Below are positions 48,879 to 57,656 of a stretch of DNA of 64,000 nt, in pieces. Source of the stretch: Sphingomonas hankookensis. Its GTDB lineage: Bacteria; Pseudomonadota; Alphaproteobacteria; Sphingomonadales; Sphingomonadaceae. The stretch spans positions 1-64,000 of the forward strand of contig NZ_JAKREV010000006.1 of the NCBI RefSeq assembly GCF_022664465.1, read 5' to 3'. The notes beneath the pieces were generated by a model, which saw nothing but the letters and a program-made list of their open reading frames with translations, ran no database searches and was not told the origin of the DNA. Each line of letters opens with the position of its first letter. The stretch's first letter is position 1. The translations under genes and the position numbers were made by a program.

Positions 48879-48897
48879 GGCGGGGCATCGCCCCGCC
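48879..48897 (+). terminator. Hairpin after the head genes
   Basis: GGCGGGGC (48879-48886) pairs with GCCCCGCC (48890-48897) with a 3-nt loop, just after the stop at 48873. The U-tract is weak, so it may reduce read-through into the tail genes. Confidence 0.55.
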
Positions 48898-48907
48898 CGT
48901 GTCCTTA

Positions 48908-48967
48908 GGCGCGCCGGGATTATCCAGGGCTGGATAATTCGGAGTGGGGACTTCTTCCCGGCGCGCC
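48908..48967 (+). repeat. Long inverted repeat with nested hairpin before the tail genes
   Basis: GGCGCGCCGGGA (48908-48919) is exactly complementary to TCCCGGCGCGCC (48956-48967). Inside it TTATCCA/TGGATAA forms a second hairpin (48920-48937). The structure ends 28 bases before the adaptor's TTG start. Confidence 0.6.
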
Positions 48968-48995
48968 GATCCCCTTTCCAGCACAGGAGGCATGA

Positions 48996-49598
48996 TTGCG
49001 CAACGATGCGGCCAGCCACACCAGCGTCGCCAATGCCGCGCTTGCCGAGCTGGGTTCCACCGAAAACCTGACCAGCTTCGACCTCGACGAAAGCAGCAGC
49101 GCGTTTCGCGCGCGCGCGTTGTGGAAGGGCATTCTTCTGGCGCTGCTGGCGCGGCACCCATGGAATTTCGCGCTTCGCCGTGCGCAGCTGAACCCCGGCG
49201 CGCTGGTCGACGGCATTCGCAGCTGGCAGTTGCCGCAGGATTGCGTGCGCTGGTTGCCTGACGATCGCCTTGCCAGCATGGAACGCGAGGGCGACACGCT
49301 GGTCGGCCGCGATCGCGACGCGGTCCACATCCGCTACATCGCCTATGTCGACGATCCGGCGTTATGGTCGCCGGGGTTCGTGCGGGTGATGACGCTGGAA
49401 CTCGCCGCGGCGATGGCTGAGGGCGTCACCCAGTCCGAAGGCATCAAGAATTCGCTGCTGGAACGCAGCGCGATGGAATTGCGCGCGGCGCGGCGGGTCG
49501 ACGGGCTGGAAACAGGCGCGCGACGTCGCGAGGGCGTGACGGTCCGTTCCGACTGGCTGAACGCGCGATCGCGCGGCTATGCATGGCGGGGGCGCTGA
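48996..49598 (+). CDS. Tail-tube / head-tail adaptor protein (gp11-like), TTG start
   Basis: The 200-residue protein starts at TTG 48996 with AGGAGG 5 bases upstream; the ATG between them is out of frame. SVANAALAELGSTENLTSFDL...ARALWKGILLALLARHPWNFALRRAQLNPGALVDGIRSWQLPQDCVRWLP is typical of T7 gp11-like tubular protein A of podoviruses. It links portal to nozzle. Confidence 0.8.
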   Translation: MRNDAASHTSVANAALAELGSTENLTSFDLDESSSAFRARALWKGILLALLARHPWNFALRRAQLNPGALVDGIRSWQLPQDCVRWLPDDRLASMEREGDTLVGRDRDAVHIRYIAYVDDPALWSPGFVRVMTLELAAAMAEGVTQSEGIKNSLLERSAMELRAARRVDGLETGARRREGVTVRSDWLNARSRGYAWRGR

Positions 49599-49599
49599 C

Positions 49600-51924
49600 A
49601 TGGGTCGCGTCACGCCGGCACAGGTGAATTTCAACGGCGGCGAAATCAGCCGCCGGCTGCACGCGCGGCACGAATTGAACCTGTACGACATCGCCCTGGG
49701 CGAATGTACGGGATGGTTGCCGCTGACCGAAGGCGGGCTGGAAGCGTGTCCCGGCCTGATCCGGATCGAAGGCGCGGCGGGGCCGTGCCGGATCGTGCCG
49801 TTCGAGTTTTCGGCGACGCAGGGCTATGTCATCGAAATGAGCGCCGGTAAGGCGCGGTTTTTCACCAACGACGCGCGGATCGAGGCGAACGGCGCGCCGG
49901 TCGAAGTGGCGCTGCCGTATCCCGACATCGCGACGATCGAGGCGCTGGCGTTCGAGCAGTCGAACGACGTGCTGTATATCTATCACCCACGCTACCAGAC
50001 CCGCACGCTGACGCGGGTCGATGCCGATACGTTCGAGCTGGCGCTGCACGTGACGGAGGCGGGGCCGTTCGAGCCGCGCAACAAGGATGAGGGGCTCCGC
50101 GTCGTCGCCGATAACGTCACCGGCGACGTGACGTTGACCGCGAAGCGCGGGGCGGACGCCGTGCCGCTGTTCGAGATTGGCGACGTCGGCGGGTTGTTCC
50201 AAGTCGAGGCCGACGATTTCGGCGACGTCCGCACATGGGAACCGGGGATTACCGTGTCGCGCGGGCAGCTGCTGACGTGGAACGAGCGAGTGTACCGCGT
50301 CATCGGCGGCGGCAACGGGACGCCGGACGCCTCGCTGCGCACCGGCACGCTGGCACCGCGCCACGGCAAGGGCGTCGAATGGGACGGGATCGGCACCGGC
50401 AAGGATATCAACAGCAAGGATGCCGGGGGCGTCCAGCTGGAATATCGCAACGACCGGTTCGGGTTGATGCGCATCACCGGGTTCACCGATGCGTCGACGG
50501 TCACCGCGACCGTGCTGCGCCAGCTGCCGTTGACCGCGGCCAGCGCGTACGAGGACGAGGGCGGGTATTACGATCCGGACTGGGGATATCAGCCGGGCGA
50601 AGGCGGGGTGTCGTACCAGTACGGTACGTGGCGCTGGCGGTTCGGGGCGTTCAGCGCGCGGCGGGGATGGCCGGGCGTCGGTGTCATCTGGAACGAGCGG
50701 CATGTGCTGGCGAAGGATTCGACGCTGTACGGGTCGGTCGCCGGCGATCTGACCAACCATGCGGTCTATAACGAGCTGAACGAAATAAGCACGGACATGG
50801 CGTTCGTCCATGCGATCGAGGACCCGAACGGCATCGTCGCGCTGGCGGCGCAGGAAAAGCTGGTCGTGCTGACGCGCGGCGGCAACAATCGCAAGGGCGG
50901 GATGTACGCGGTCGGCCCGTCGAACGCGGCCAGTGGCGTCGGGCCGGGCAACATCCGCGCCGATCGACAGAACAGCGAGGGGGCGGCGAATGCGCGCATC
51001 GCGGAAATCGACGGGCGCACGATCTATATCGGCAAGTCGCGACGTCGCATCATCGAGGCGGATTACGAGAGCGCGCGCAACCGGCAGGCCCCCATCGACC
51101 TGACGCGCTATGCGCGGCACATCGGCAAGCCGGGGTTCATCGACCTTGCCAGCCAGAAAGACCCCGCGCGCCTCGTCTGGGCGGCGATGCGCGACGGGAC
51201 GCTGGCGTGTGCGACCTATGTCCCCGAGGAACAGGTGCTGGGGTGGGCACGTCGGCCGCTGGCGCCCGGCGTGCTGGCGAAATCGATCGCGGTCATCAGC
51301 GATCCGACCGGCGAACTGCAACAGCTATGGGTCGCGGCGACGTGGCGGGGGCAGTGGCACATCCTGTTGCTGGCGCAGGTGCGGCAGGAAAGCGACGACA
51401 GCGAACCGGCGATGGTCGACATGGCGGCCGAATATGAAGGGCCGCCGGCGACAAGTTTCGGCCCGGTCGACTGGCTGAAGGGTGCGACGATCGACGTCGC
51501 CGCGGACGGTGCGGCGTATGCCGATATCGTCGTCGATCAGGCGGGCATGTTCACGTTGCCCAACCCGGCGCAGCGGGTGTCGGCCGGCTTGCGGTTTCCG
51601 GGCCGCTTCAAGACGCTGCGACTGTCGAGCGGCGGCGATAGTGGCCCGGCGCTCGACAAGATGAAGCGGGTAAGCCGGATCGCGGTCGACGTGCTGGAAG
51701 CCAAGGGGCTGCGCATCCACGCGACAGGTGGCCGGCCGCGCGACATCGAGCAGCTGACCGGGTCGAGCGTGACCGACGCGGGGTTCGAGCCCGCGACCGG
51801 CCTGCTGATCGTCGAGGATGCCGGTGGCTGGGCGCGTGAGGTGGTGGTGACGGTCGAGCGGGTCATGCCGCTGCCGGCGACGCTGCGCGCGATTCAGCCC
51901 ACGGTGGAGACGCAACAGCGATGA
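49600..51924 (+). CDS. Tail nozzle / tubular protein B-like
   Basis: The 774-residue protein begins GRVTPAQVNFNGGEISRRLHARHELNLYDIALGECTGWLPLTEGGLEACPGLIRIEG, the characteristic start of podovirus gp12/nozzle proteins, with beta-propeller-like segments later (NERHVLAKDSTLYGSVAGDLTNH...IVALAAQEKLVVLTRGG). Homologues in databases are often named after an unrelated ubiquitin-activating E1 domain. ATG 49600 was chosen because the family starts there. Confidence 0.82.
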   Translation: MGRVTPAQVNFNGGEISRRLHARHELNLYDIALGECTGWLPLTEGGLEACPGLIRIEGAAGPCRIVPFEFSATQGYVIEMSAGKARFFTNDARIEANGAPVEVALPYPDIATIEALAFEQSNDVLYIYHPRYQTRTLTRVDADTFELALHVTEAGPFEPRNKDEGLRVVADNVTGDVTLTAKRGADAVPLFEIGDVGGLFQVEADDFGDVRTWEPGITVSRGQLLTWNERVYRVIGGGNGTPDASLRTGTLAPRHGKGVEWDGIGTGKDINSKDAGGVQLEYRNDRFGLMRITGFTDASTVTATVLRQLPLTAASAYEDEGGYYDPDWGYQPGEGGVSYQYGTWRWRFGAFSARRGWPGVGVIWNERHVLAKDSTLYGSVAGDLTNHAVYNELNEISTDMAFVHAIEDPNGIVALAAQEKLVVLTRGGNNRKGGMYAVGPSNAASGVGPGNIRADRQNSEGAANARIAEIDGRTIYIGKSRRRIIEADYESARNRQAPIDLTRYARHIGKPGFIDLASQKDPARLVWAAMRDGTLACATYVPEEQVLGWARRPLAPGVLAKSIAVISDPTGELQQLWVAATWRGQWHILLLAQVRQESDDSEPAMVDMAAEYEGPPATSFGPVDWLKGATIDVAADGAAYADIVVDQAGMFTLPNPAQRVSAGLRFPGRFKTLRLSSGGDSGPALDKMKRVSRIAVDVLEAKGLRIHATGGRPRDIEQLTGSSVTDAGFEPATGLLIVEDAGGWAREVVVTVERVMPLPATLRAIQPTVETQQR

Positions 51925-52352
51925 TCCGCGTCGATCGGTTCCGACCGGAAGACCTCGCCGCGATCGCGGTGCAGCCGGGCCAGCCCGAATTGTTGGCGGC
52001 CGACCGCCTGGCGCTGGGGCGGGCCTATGCGGCGCAAGGGCGATGCCTGACGGCGCGCGCGGCCGATGGCCGGCTGCTGGTGTGTGGCGGCGCGATCGAG
52101 ACGCATGGCGATTATGCGACGATCTGGTCGGCGGTGTCGGTTGCGGCCGGGCCGGCGATGCTGGCGCTGACGCGTGCGACGACGCGGTTCCTCGACACGC
52201 TGCCCTATCGACGCGTCGATACGATCGTCGCGGCGGATTTCATTCCGGGGCGGCGATGGGTGCGGCGGATGGGCTTCGCACAGGAAGCGGTGCTGGCCGA
52301 ATATTTTCCCGACGGGCGGGATGCGGTGATCTATCGAAGGAAGCGGGACTGA
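51921..52352 (+). CDS. GNAT-like internal virion protein (gp13-like)
   Basis: The 143-residue protein has a GNAT acetyltransferase-like shape (MIRVDRFRPEDLAAI...GRCLTARAADGRLLVCGGAIETHGDYATIWSAVS...RRWVRRMGFAQEAVLAEYFPDGRDAVIYRR). It lies where T7 gp13-type proteins lie in podoviruses. The acetyl-CoA loop is degenerate, so an enzymatic role is doubtful. It overlaps the nozzle gene by four bases. Confidence 0.72.
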   Translation: MIRVDRFRPEDLAAIAVQPGQPELLAADRLALGRAYAAQGRCLTARAADGRLLVCGGAIETHGDYATIWSAVSVAAGPAMLALTRATTRFLDTLPYRRVDTIVAADFIPGRRWVRRMGFAQEAVLAEYFPDGRDAVIYRRKRD

Positions 52353-52861
52353 TGGCGGCGGCGGCACCTGTAGCACTGGCAATGGCGGCGGTCGGATCGA
52401 TCGTCGGGGGTATCGAGCAGAACCGGGCGGCGCGTGCCGGGGCGCGTGCCGATACCGAGAATGCCCGGCGCACCATCCTGCTGGGCGAACAGGAGGCGTT
52501 GCAAACCAGTCTCGATCAGCGGCGCAATGCCGGCGACATGCTGGCGGCGATGGCCGGTAGCGGGTTCGAGATGGGGAACGGCAGCTTCGGCGACCTGTTG
52601 CGCGAAAATGCGTATCAGCAGGAGCTGGAAATCCTGAACATCCGTACGATGCGGGCGCAGGAGGCGGACGGGTTGCTGGCGCAGGCGGCCGAGCGACGCA
52701 AGTCGGGCCGGGCCGCGTTGGTTGGAGGCATGTTCGGCGCGGTGTCGAACGCGCTTCAGGGCGCAAGCTCGATCCGGTCGGCCAGTCAGCAGCGGTTCCA
52801 GCTGCGGACCGAACGGGCGGCGGTACTGGGCGGCGTTCCGCCGATGCGGGTGGGCGGCTGA
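52352..52861 (+). CDS. Internal virion protein (gp14-like)
   Basis: The 169-residue helical protein has an N-terminal glycine-zipper-like membrane segment (AAPVALAMAAVGSIVGGIEQNRAAR), a middle coiled region (LLGEQEALQTSLDQRRNAGDMLAAMAGSG) and a C-terminal Gly/Ala region (ALVGGMFGAVSNALQGASS). It matches the gp14-type core protein that inserts in the outer membrane during ejection. Confidence 0.75.
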   Translation: MAAAAPVALAMAAVGSIVGGIEQNRAARAGARADTENARRTILLGEQEALQTSLDQRRNAGDMLAAMAGSGFEMGNGSFGDLLRENAYQQELEILNIRTMRAQEADGLLAQAAERRKSGRAALVGGMFGAVSNALQGASSIRSASQQRFQLRTERAAVLGGVPPMRVGG

Positions 52862-54702
52862 TGGACGGGTTCACCGCACGCCGCACGACGAATGTCGTGC
52901 CGGTTCGTACGCCCGACCCCGCGTCGTTCCGATCGGGGCTGGCGGAGGGTTTGCAGTCCGCCGGTCGTGCCGCTGCCCAGATCGCGCAGGATAGCCAGCA
53001 GACCGCGGATTTCGTCGAGGCGAGCGAGGCGCGGATCGCGCAGGATCAGCAGCGCCGCGCCCGATCGGCCGCGATCGCCGATCGCGCGGGAGGCTGGGCA
53101 GAGACACAGGTCGCGATCGAGGCCGGGCTCGACAAGCTGAAGATCGATGCGCCGTCGGGCGCGCCGGGGTTCGAGGAAGCGGCGGGCAAGATCGTCACCG
53201 ATCAGTTGCAGGGGTTCCTGTCGACGCTGGGCGACGATCCGGAGGTTCGACAGCGGTTCGAACCGATCATCGCAAGCTATGGAGCGAACACGCGGCTGTC
53301 GAATCAGCGATGGGCGGTCGATGCGCGGACGAAGCATGAGGGGCAGCGCGTCGACGAATGGCGGATGGGGGCGAGCAACAAGCTGTTCAGCACACCAACC
53401 AGTGCCACGCTGCAACAGTCGTTCGACGAAGCCGATCTGTTCGTCGGCGGGATGGACGTGCCGGAAGGTGCCAAGCCGCAGGTCGTCAAGGAGCTGAAGC
53501 GTGGCTTCGTCACCAACTTCTTCGACGGTCTATTCCAGCAGGGGAACTGGCAGGGTGCGCGACAGCTGTTGGCCGGTGAGGCGTTCGATGCGTATCTGAA
53601 GCCTGAAGAGAAACAGCGGTTTCTGGGGCAGGCCGATACGGCACAGCGCGTCGCGGAACGACAGGTCGAGATTGCGGCCAGCGAGCAGCGCGATGCGGCG
53701 CGCGATGCGGCCAAGGCGGTCGGGGCGAAGATCGACGCCGGTATCATCCCCAATCCGCAGGAGATGCGCGCGGCGCGGGCGGCGATGGTGGCCGCCGGCG
53801 TCGACAAACATGAGTTGATCGCGTTCGACGTCGACACGGTGCGGGTCGATGTGAACCGCCGCTATGCCGGCGTCGATGCCGATCGGATGCGGCGCGATCG
53901 CGACGGCATCGAGGCGCGGGTGCGCACCGGCAAGGCGAGCGAAACCGAACAGGTGATGGCGGTGCAGCTGGGCAAGCTGATCGACGTCGCCGACAAGAAG
54001 GAAACCGACGAATTGCGCGGGCTGCTGGGCAACGGCCCGGCGGGACGTCAGCAGGCGCTGTCGCGGCTGACCGGATCGCCCGAGGCGCGGTACAAGAAGG
54101 CGGAGGATCTGGAAAGCGGGCTGGGCTTCGTCGCCAACCTGTCGGGCAACGCCCAGTCCTATGCGCTGGAAGGTCGTGAGACGCGCAAGGCGCGGCCGAA
54201 GGATTTCGGCGAAGAAAAGGACGTGCGCGCGGCGCTGAACCGCCAGCTCGGCCCGATCGCCGCGTCGCTGGGCGGGCAATATGCCGGGTTGCTGGAGGCG
54301 TCGTGGGATATCATGACCGCCGGCAAGGCGCGCCGCGGGCAGGCCGGGTTCGACGAAGGCGTGTTTCGGACCGCTGTCATCATGGCGACCGGCGGCAAGC
54401 AGCGCCCGAACGGCGTGGTGCAGGGTGGTGTCCAGTCGGTGCGGGGGCGTCCGGTGATGCTGCCGGAAGCCATGGCGGCCGGCGAGTTCGACCAGTATGT
54501 GTCGCGGCGCAATTTCGGGGATGCGGTCTATGCCAATGGCAAGCCGGCGTCGAAGGCCGATGTGCTGGCGAACTATCGCCCCGAATGGGCGGGTGACGAT
54601 CCGCAGGGTCGGCCGGTGTACCGGTTCGTCGACGACGTCGGCGGCGTGCTGCGCAACCGCAACGGCGGGTCGTTGACGATGCGGGTGGAGGCCGGCCGCT
54701 GA
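52861..54702 (+). CDS. Internal virion protein (gp15-like)
   Basis: The 613-residue, almost entirely helical protein has its start overlapping the previous stop and its stop overlapping the next start. Its position between gp14-like and transglycosylase-bearing genes, and its size, fit the gp15-type ejection protein of T7-like viruses, which forms a tube in the periplasm. No sequence motif proves it. Confidence 0.65.
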   Translation: MDGFTARRTTNVVPVRTPDPASFRSGLAEGLQSAGRAAAQIAQDSQQTADFVEASEARIAQDQQRRARSAAIADRAGGWAETQVAIEAGLDKLKIDAPSGAPGFEEAAGKIVTDQLQGFLSTLGDDPEVRQRFEPIIASYGANTRLSNQRWAVDARTKHEGQRVDEWRMGASNKLFSTPTSATLQQSFDEADLFVGGMDVPEGAKPQVVKELKRGFVTNFFDGLFQQGNWQGARQLLAGEAFDAYLKPEEKQRFLGQADTAQRVAERQVEIAASEQRDAARDAAKAVGAKIDAGIIPNPQEMRAARAAMVAAGVDKHELIAFDVDTVRVDVNRRYAGVDADRMRRDRDGIEARVRTGKASETEQVMAVQLGKLIDVADKKETDELRGLLGNGPAGRQQALSRLTGSPEARYKKAEDLESGLGFVANLSGNAQSYALEGRETRKARPKDFGEEKDVRAALNRQLGPIAASLGGQYAGLLEASWDIMTAGKARRGQAGFDEGVFRTAVIMATGGKQRPNGVVQGGVQSVRGRPVMLPEAMAAGEFDQYVSRRNFGDAVYANGKPASKADVLANYRPEWAGDDPQGRPVYRFVDDVGGVLRNRNGGSLTMRVEAGR

Positions 54703-57656
54703 TGGCGCAGCGTGGTGGCATCCTGCAAAGCCGTATGCTCGGCACCGCTCGGCCCGAAAGCACGCGGACCGGGCCGGACCCCACGTTCCTTGACGGCATC
54801 GGTGCGGCGTTCCGAACCACGCGCGACGAATCGGATTACGTCGAGGACGTGCGGCTGTCCGAAGGGTATCGGCCGATCGAAGAGACATTGTACCAGTTGG
54901 GGGTTCCGCGCAGCGCGCTGTACGTTCCGATCGACGATGAGTTTCGGCGGGGACAGATCGATACGATCAATCTGCGCGCGGTATGGCGCGAGATGGAGGC
55001 GCAACGGCAGCGCAACCCCCGGTTATTCGCCGGGCTGCCGAAGACCGAAGATGAATTTCGGAAAGGGCTGTTGCGCCGGGGCGGTGAGCGTACGGCCGAT
55101 CAGCAGACGCTCGGGCGCATGTCGGGGGCGAAGGGCGTCGCCGCCGGGTTGATCGGCGGCGTGGCTGCCTATCCGACCGATCCGCTCAATCTCACGCTGA
55201 TGACGATCGGTGGCGGCGGGAAAACGATCGCGCAGACCGTGCTACGGGAAACCGCGCTGAATGCCGGATTAGAAGCGGTGCTTTCGCCACAGTTGGTTGG
55301 AGCGCGCTATGCAATGGGCGAGAGTACGGGCCTTGGTGAGGTCGCCACGAACATCGCGATCGGCGGCATCGCCGGCGGCGCATTGGGTGGGGCGGGCAAG
55401 GCACTCGAACTGCGCGGCGGCGACGCGATCAGCCGTGTGCAAGAAGGTGTCTTGGGCCGCGTATTGCCAGCGCTGCCAGCGCCGATTCGCGAAAGGATCG
55501 CCCGGCGAACCACACTTGATGATGCCGATTTGCCCGATGTGGTTGAGGCGGCCATCGGCCGCGACAGTCTGTCGCAGGAAGAAGCGGCGGCGATAGGCGC
55601 GCTGCGACGCGACACCGATATCGAGCAAACCAACCCGTTTGTCGCGAATGGCGCCGGTACAGCGATGCATCGTCGGCGTCTGGGCGATGCGGTTGCGACG
55701 ATCCTTGCCGACGTTCCTGCCGCCGCCCCGCCGATGTCGCTGCCGCGTGCAGCGTCCCGGCGCGCACTGTCCGATTCGACGGCGATCGGCAGCGGCACGG
55801 TGCCGATGGGGCGCGAGGCGGTGAAGGCACGGATCGGGCGGGCGGAGAGCCCGAGCGATACCGCGCGCAATCCGCTGTCCAGTGCGACCGGGCGCTACCA
55901 GTTCACGCGCGGGACGTTCCTGAATTATCACAAGCAGGTCTTTGGCGGCGACATGTCCGATGCCGCGCGCTGGGCGCAGGCGACCGACGGGAACGTGCAG
56001 GAACGATTGATGGACGCCATGCTGGCGGACAATGCCGCGTTCCTGAAGCGCGTGGGCGAGGCGGAGAGCGCCGGTAACCTGTATGTCGTGCATTTCGTCG
56101 GGCAGGGCGGAGCGAAGAAACTGTTCGCCGCCGACCCGTCGACGCCGATCGCCCGCGTGCTGGGTGAGGATGTGGTTCGAGCGAACCCGTTCCTGCGCGG
56201 AAAGACCGCCGGGGATACAATCGCATGGGCGCATCAGCGCATGGGCGGACCGGCACCGGCCCGTGCCGGCGCGCGTGCCGAGCTGGCGGGAGGCATTGCG
56301 GCCAGCGAGGTCGACGTGCGCGCGCGACTGCAATCGGAGATCGATGCGTTGCAGGCGGGCGCGGTTGCGCGCGCTGCGGAGCCGCCGGCGTTGCGCGACG
56401 TGTCCGATCTGCTGGAACCCGCCCCGGCCCCGGTGCGTGCGATCGAACCGATCGACGTCGCACCGGTGGAGCGGGTTGCCGATCCGGTCGACGTCGCGCC
56501 GGTCACGCGTGGCGGGGATGTGGCGCAGGCTGCGCCGATCATCGACAGCGCGGGCGACGCGCCGGTGCGGATCGATGCGCTGGTCGACGCGGAGCCGATC
56601 GTGCGCGCGGTCAAGCCTCGCACGCTGCCGGTACGGCGTCGGCCGAGCGATATCGTAGAGTTCATCGCCGATCGCGGCGGGTTGCGCGATGACGAAGGCC
56701 ATTCGCTGGCCGCGATGCGTGGCATGGGGAAGAAGCTCGTGCCGCGTGCCGGGCCGCTAATCCGCAAGAAGGGCATGGGCATCGACGCCGCCGGCGAGCT
56801 GCTGTGGGAAGCGGGATATTTCCGCGAGCGGCCGACCGAAACCGAGGTCCTCGACATGCTGGAACGGGCGGTCAACGGCGGCGAGAAGATCTATGCGCTG
56901 CCCGATGCCGACGTCATGGCCGCCCGCGCGCTGACCGACGAACAGGAAATGCAGTTCGAGGCGGCGGTATCGCGCCTGCCCGACGATTTTCCCCTCGATC
57001 CGGTCAAGGATCGCGAAGCGGTGATGGATGTGCTATCGGAAATCGAGGACAGCGGTGCCGATGCGTTCGATGCGCTGGCACGTGTCGTCGAGCAACGGGT
57101 CAACAACTGGCGCCAGCGGGCGTTCGAGGAAGGCGATTATGTCGAATACCGACCAACCGAACCCGACCTCGACGCGCCCGACGGTCGATTTGGCGATGCT
57201 GGAGAAGGCGTCGACGGATCCGCGCCTGTCGGACGCGCTGCGGAGCGAAGCGGCGGACCTGCTGCGTATGGGCCGTTATCTGGAGACGAAGCGGCCGAGC
57301 TGATCGAGGCGCAGGTTCGCGCGTTCGGCGATCCCGAAGGCGAAGCGCCGCGCGCCCAGGTCGAGAGCGTCGAGCATGATCTGCGGATGGCTGCGGCGGT
57401 CGATCCGGCGATCGTCGAACGGCAGCGACAGGAAGCGGCGCTTAAGGCGGCATCGCCGATGCAGTCGAACGTCGATCAGGAAAGCACGATCGGGCTGGGC
57501 CTGTTCGTCGCCAGCGATCAGACGAAGCTGAAATTCGAAGACGGCAGCGAACGGTCGCTGGGTGAGATGTTCGAGGACCTCGACGGGGAGGGCGGCGACA
57601 TCGATCTGTTGCGGTCGTGCCTGCCGCCGGCGAAGGCAGGGAGCGACGACGCATGA
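54702..57656 (+). CDS. Internal virion protein with transglycosylase-like domain (gp16-like)
   Basis: The 984-residue protein has a lysozyme-like domain at about residues 370-500: REAVKARIGRAESPSDTARNPLSSATGRYQFTRGTFLNYHKQVFGG...GNLYVVHFVGQGGAKKLFAADPSTPIARVLG. A Glu in GRAESPSD is the likely catalytic residue. Such domains open peptidoglycan when DNA is ejected. The rest is helical, including an N-terminal membrane-active segment (GLIGGVAAYPTDPLNLTLMTIGGGGKTIAQTVL). Confidence 0.75.
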   Translation: MAQRGGILQSRMLGTARPESTRTGPDPTFLDGIGAAFRTTRDESDYVEDVRLSEGYRPIEETLYQLGVPRSALYVPIDDEFRRGQIDTINLRAVWREMEAQRQRNPRLFAGLPKTEDEFRKGLLRRGGERTADQQTLGRMSGAKGVAAGLIGGVAAYPTDPLNLTLMTIGGGGKTIAQTVLRETALNAGLEAVLSPQLVGARYAMGESTGLGEVATNIAIGGIAGGALGGAGKALELRGGDAISRVQEGVLGRVLPALPAPIRERIARRTTLDDADLPDVVEAAIGRDSLSQEEAAAIGALRRDTDIEQTNPFVANGAGTAMHRRRLGDAVATILADVPAAAPPMSLPRAASRRALSDSTAIGSGTVPMGREAVKARIGRAESPSDTARNPLSSATGRYQFTRGTFLNYHKQVFGGDMSDAARWAQATDGNVQERLMDAMLADNAAFLKRVGEAESAGNLYVVHFVGQGGAKKLFAADPSTPIARVLGEDVVRANPFLRGKTAGDTIAWAHQRMGGPAPARAGARAELAGGIAASEVDVRARLQSEIDALQAGAVARAAEPPALRDVSDLLEPAPAPVRAIEPIDVAPVERVADPVDVAPVTRGGDVAQAAPIIDSAGDAPVRIDALVDAEPIVRAVKPRTLPVRRRPSDIVEFIADRGGLRDDEGHSLAAMRGMGKKLVPRAGPLIRKKGMGIDAAGELLWEAGYFRERPTETEVLDMLERAVNGGEKIYALPDADVMAARALTDEQEMQFEAAVSRLPDDFPLDPVKDREAVMDVLSEIEDSGADAFDALARVVEQRVNNWRQRAFEEGDYVEYRPTEPDLDAPDGRFGDAGEGVDGSAPVGRAAERSGGPAAYGPLSGDEAAELIEAQVRAFGDPEGEAPRAQVESVEHDLRMAAAVDPAIVERQRQEAALKAASPMQSNVDQESTIGLGLFVASDQTKLKFEDGSERSLGEMFEDLDGEGGDIDLLRSCLPPAKAGSDDA

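Noticed and set aside
49444..51321. 625-codon minus-strand open frame
   Set aside because: Antisense to the tail nozzle gene; an Arg-rich shadow of GC-rich coding sequence.
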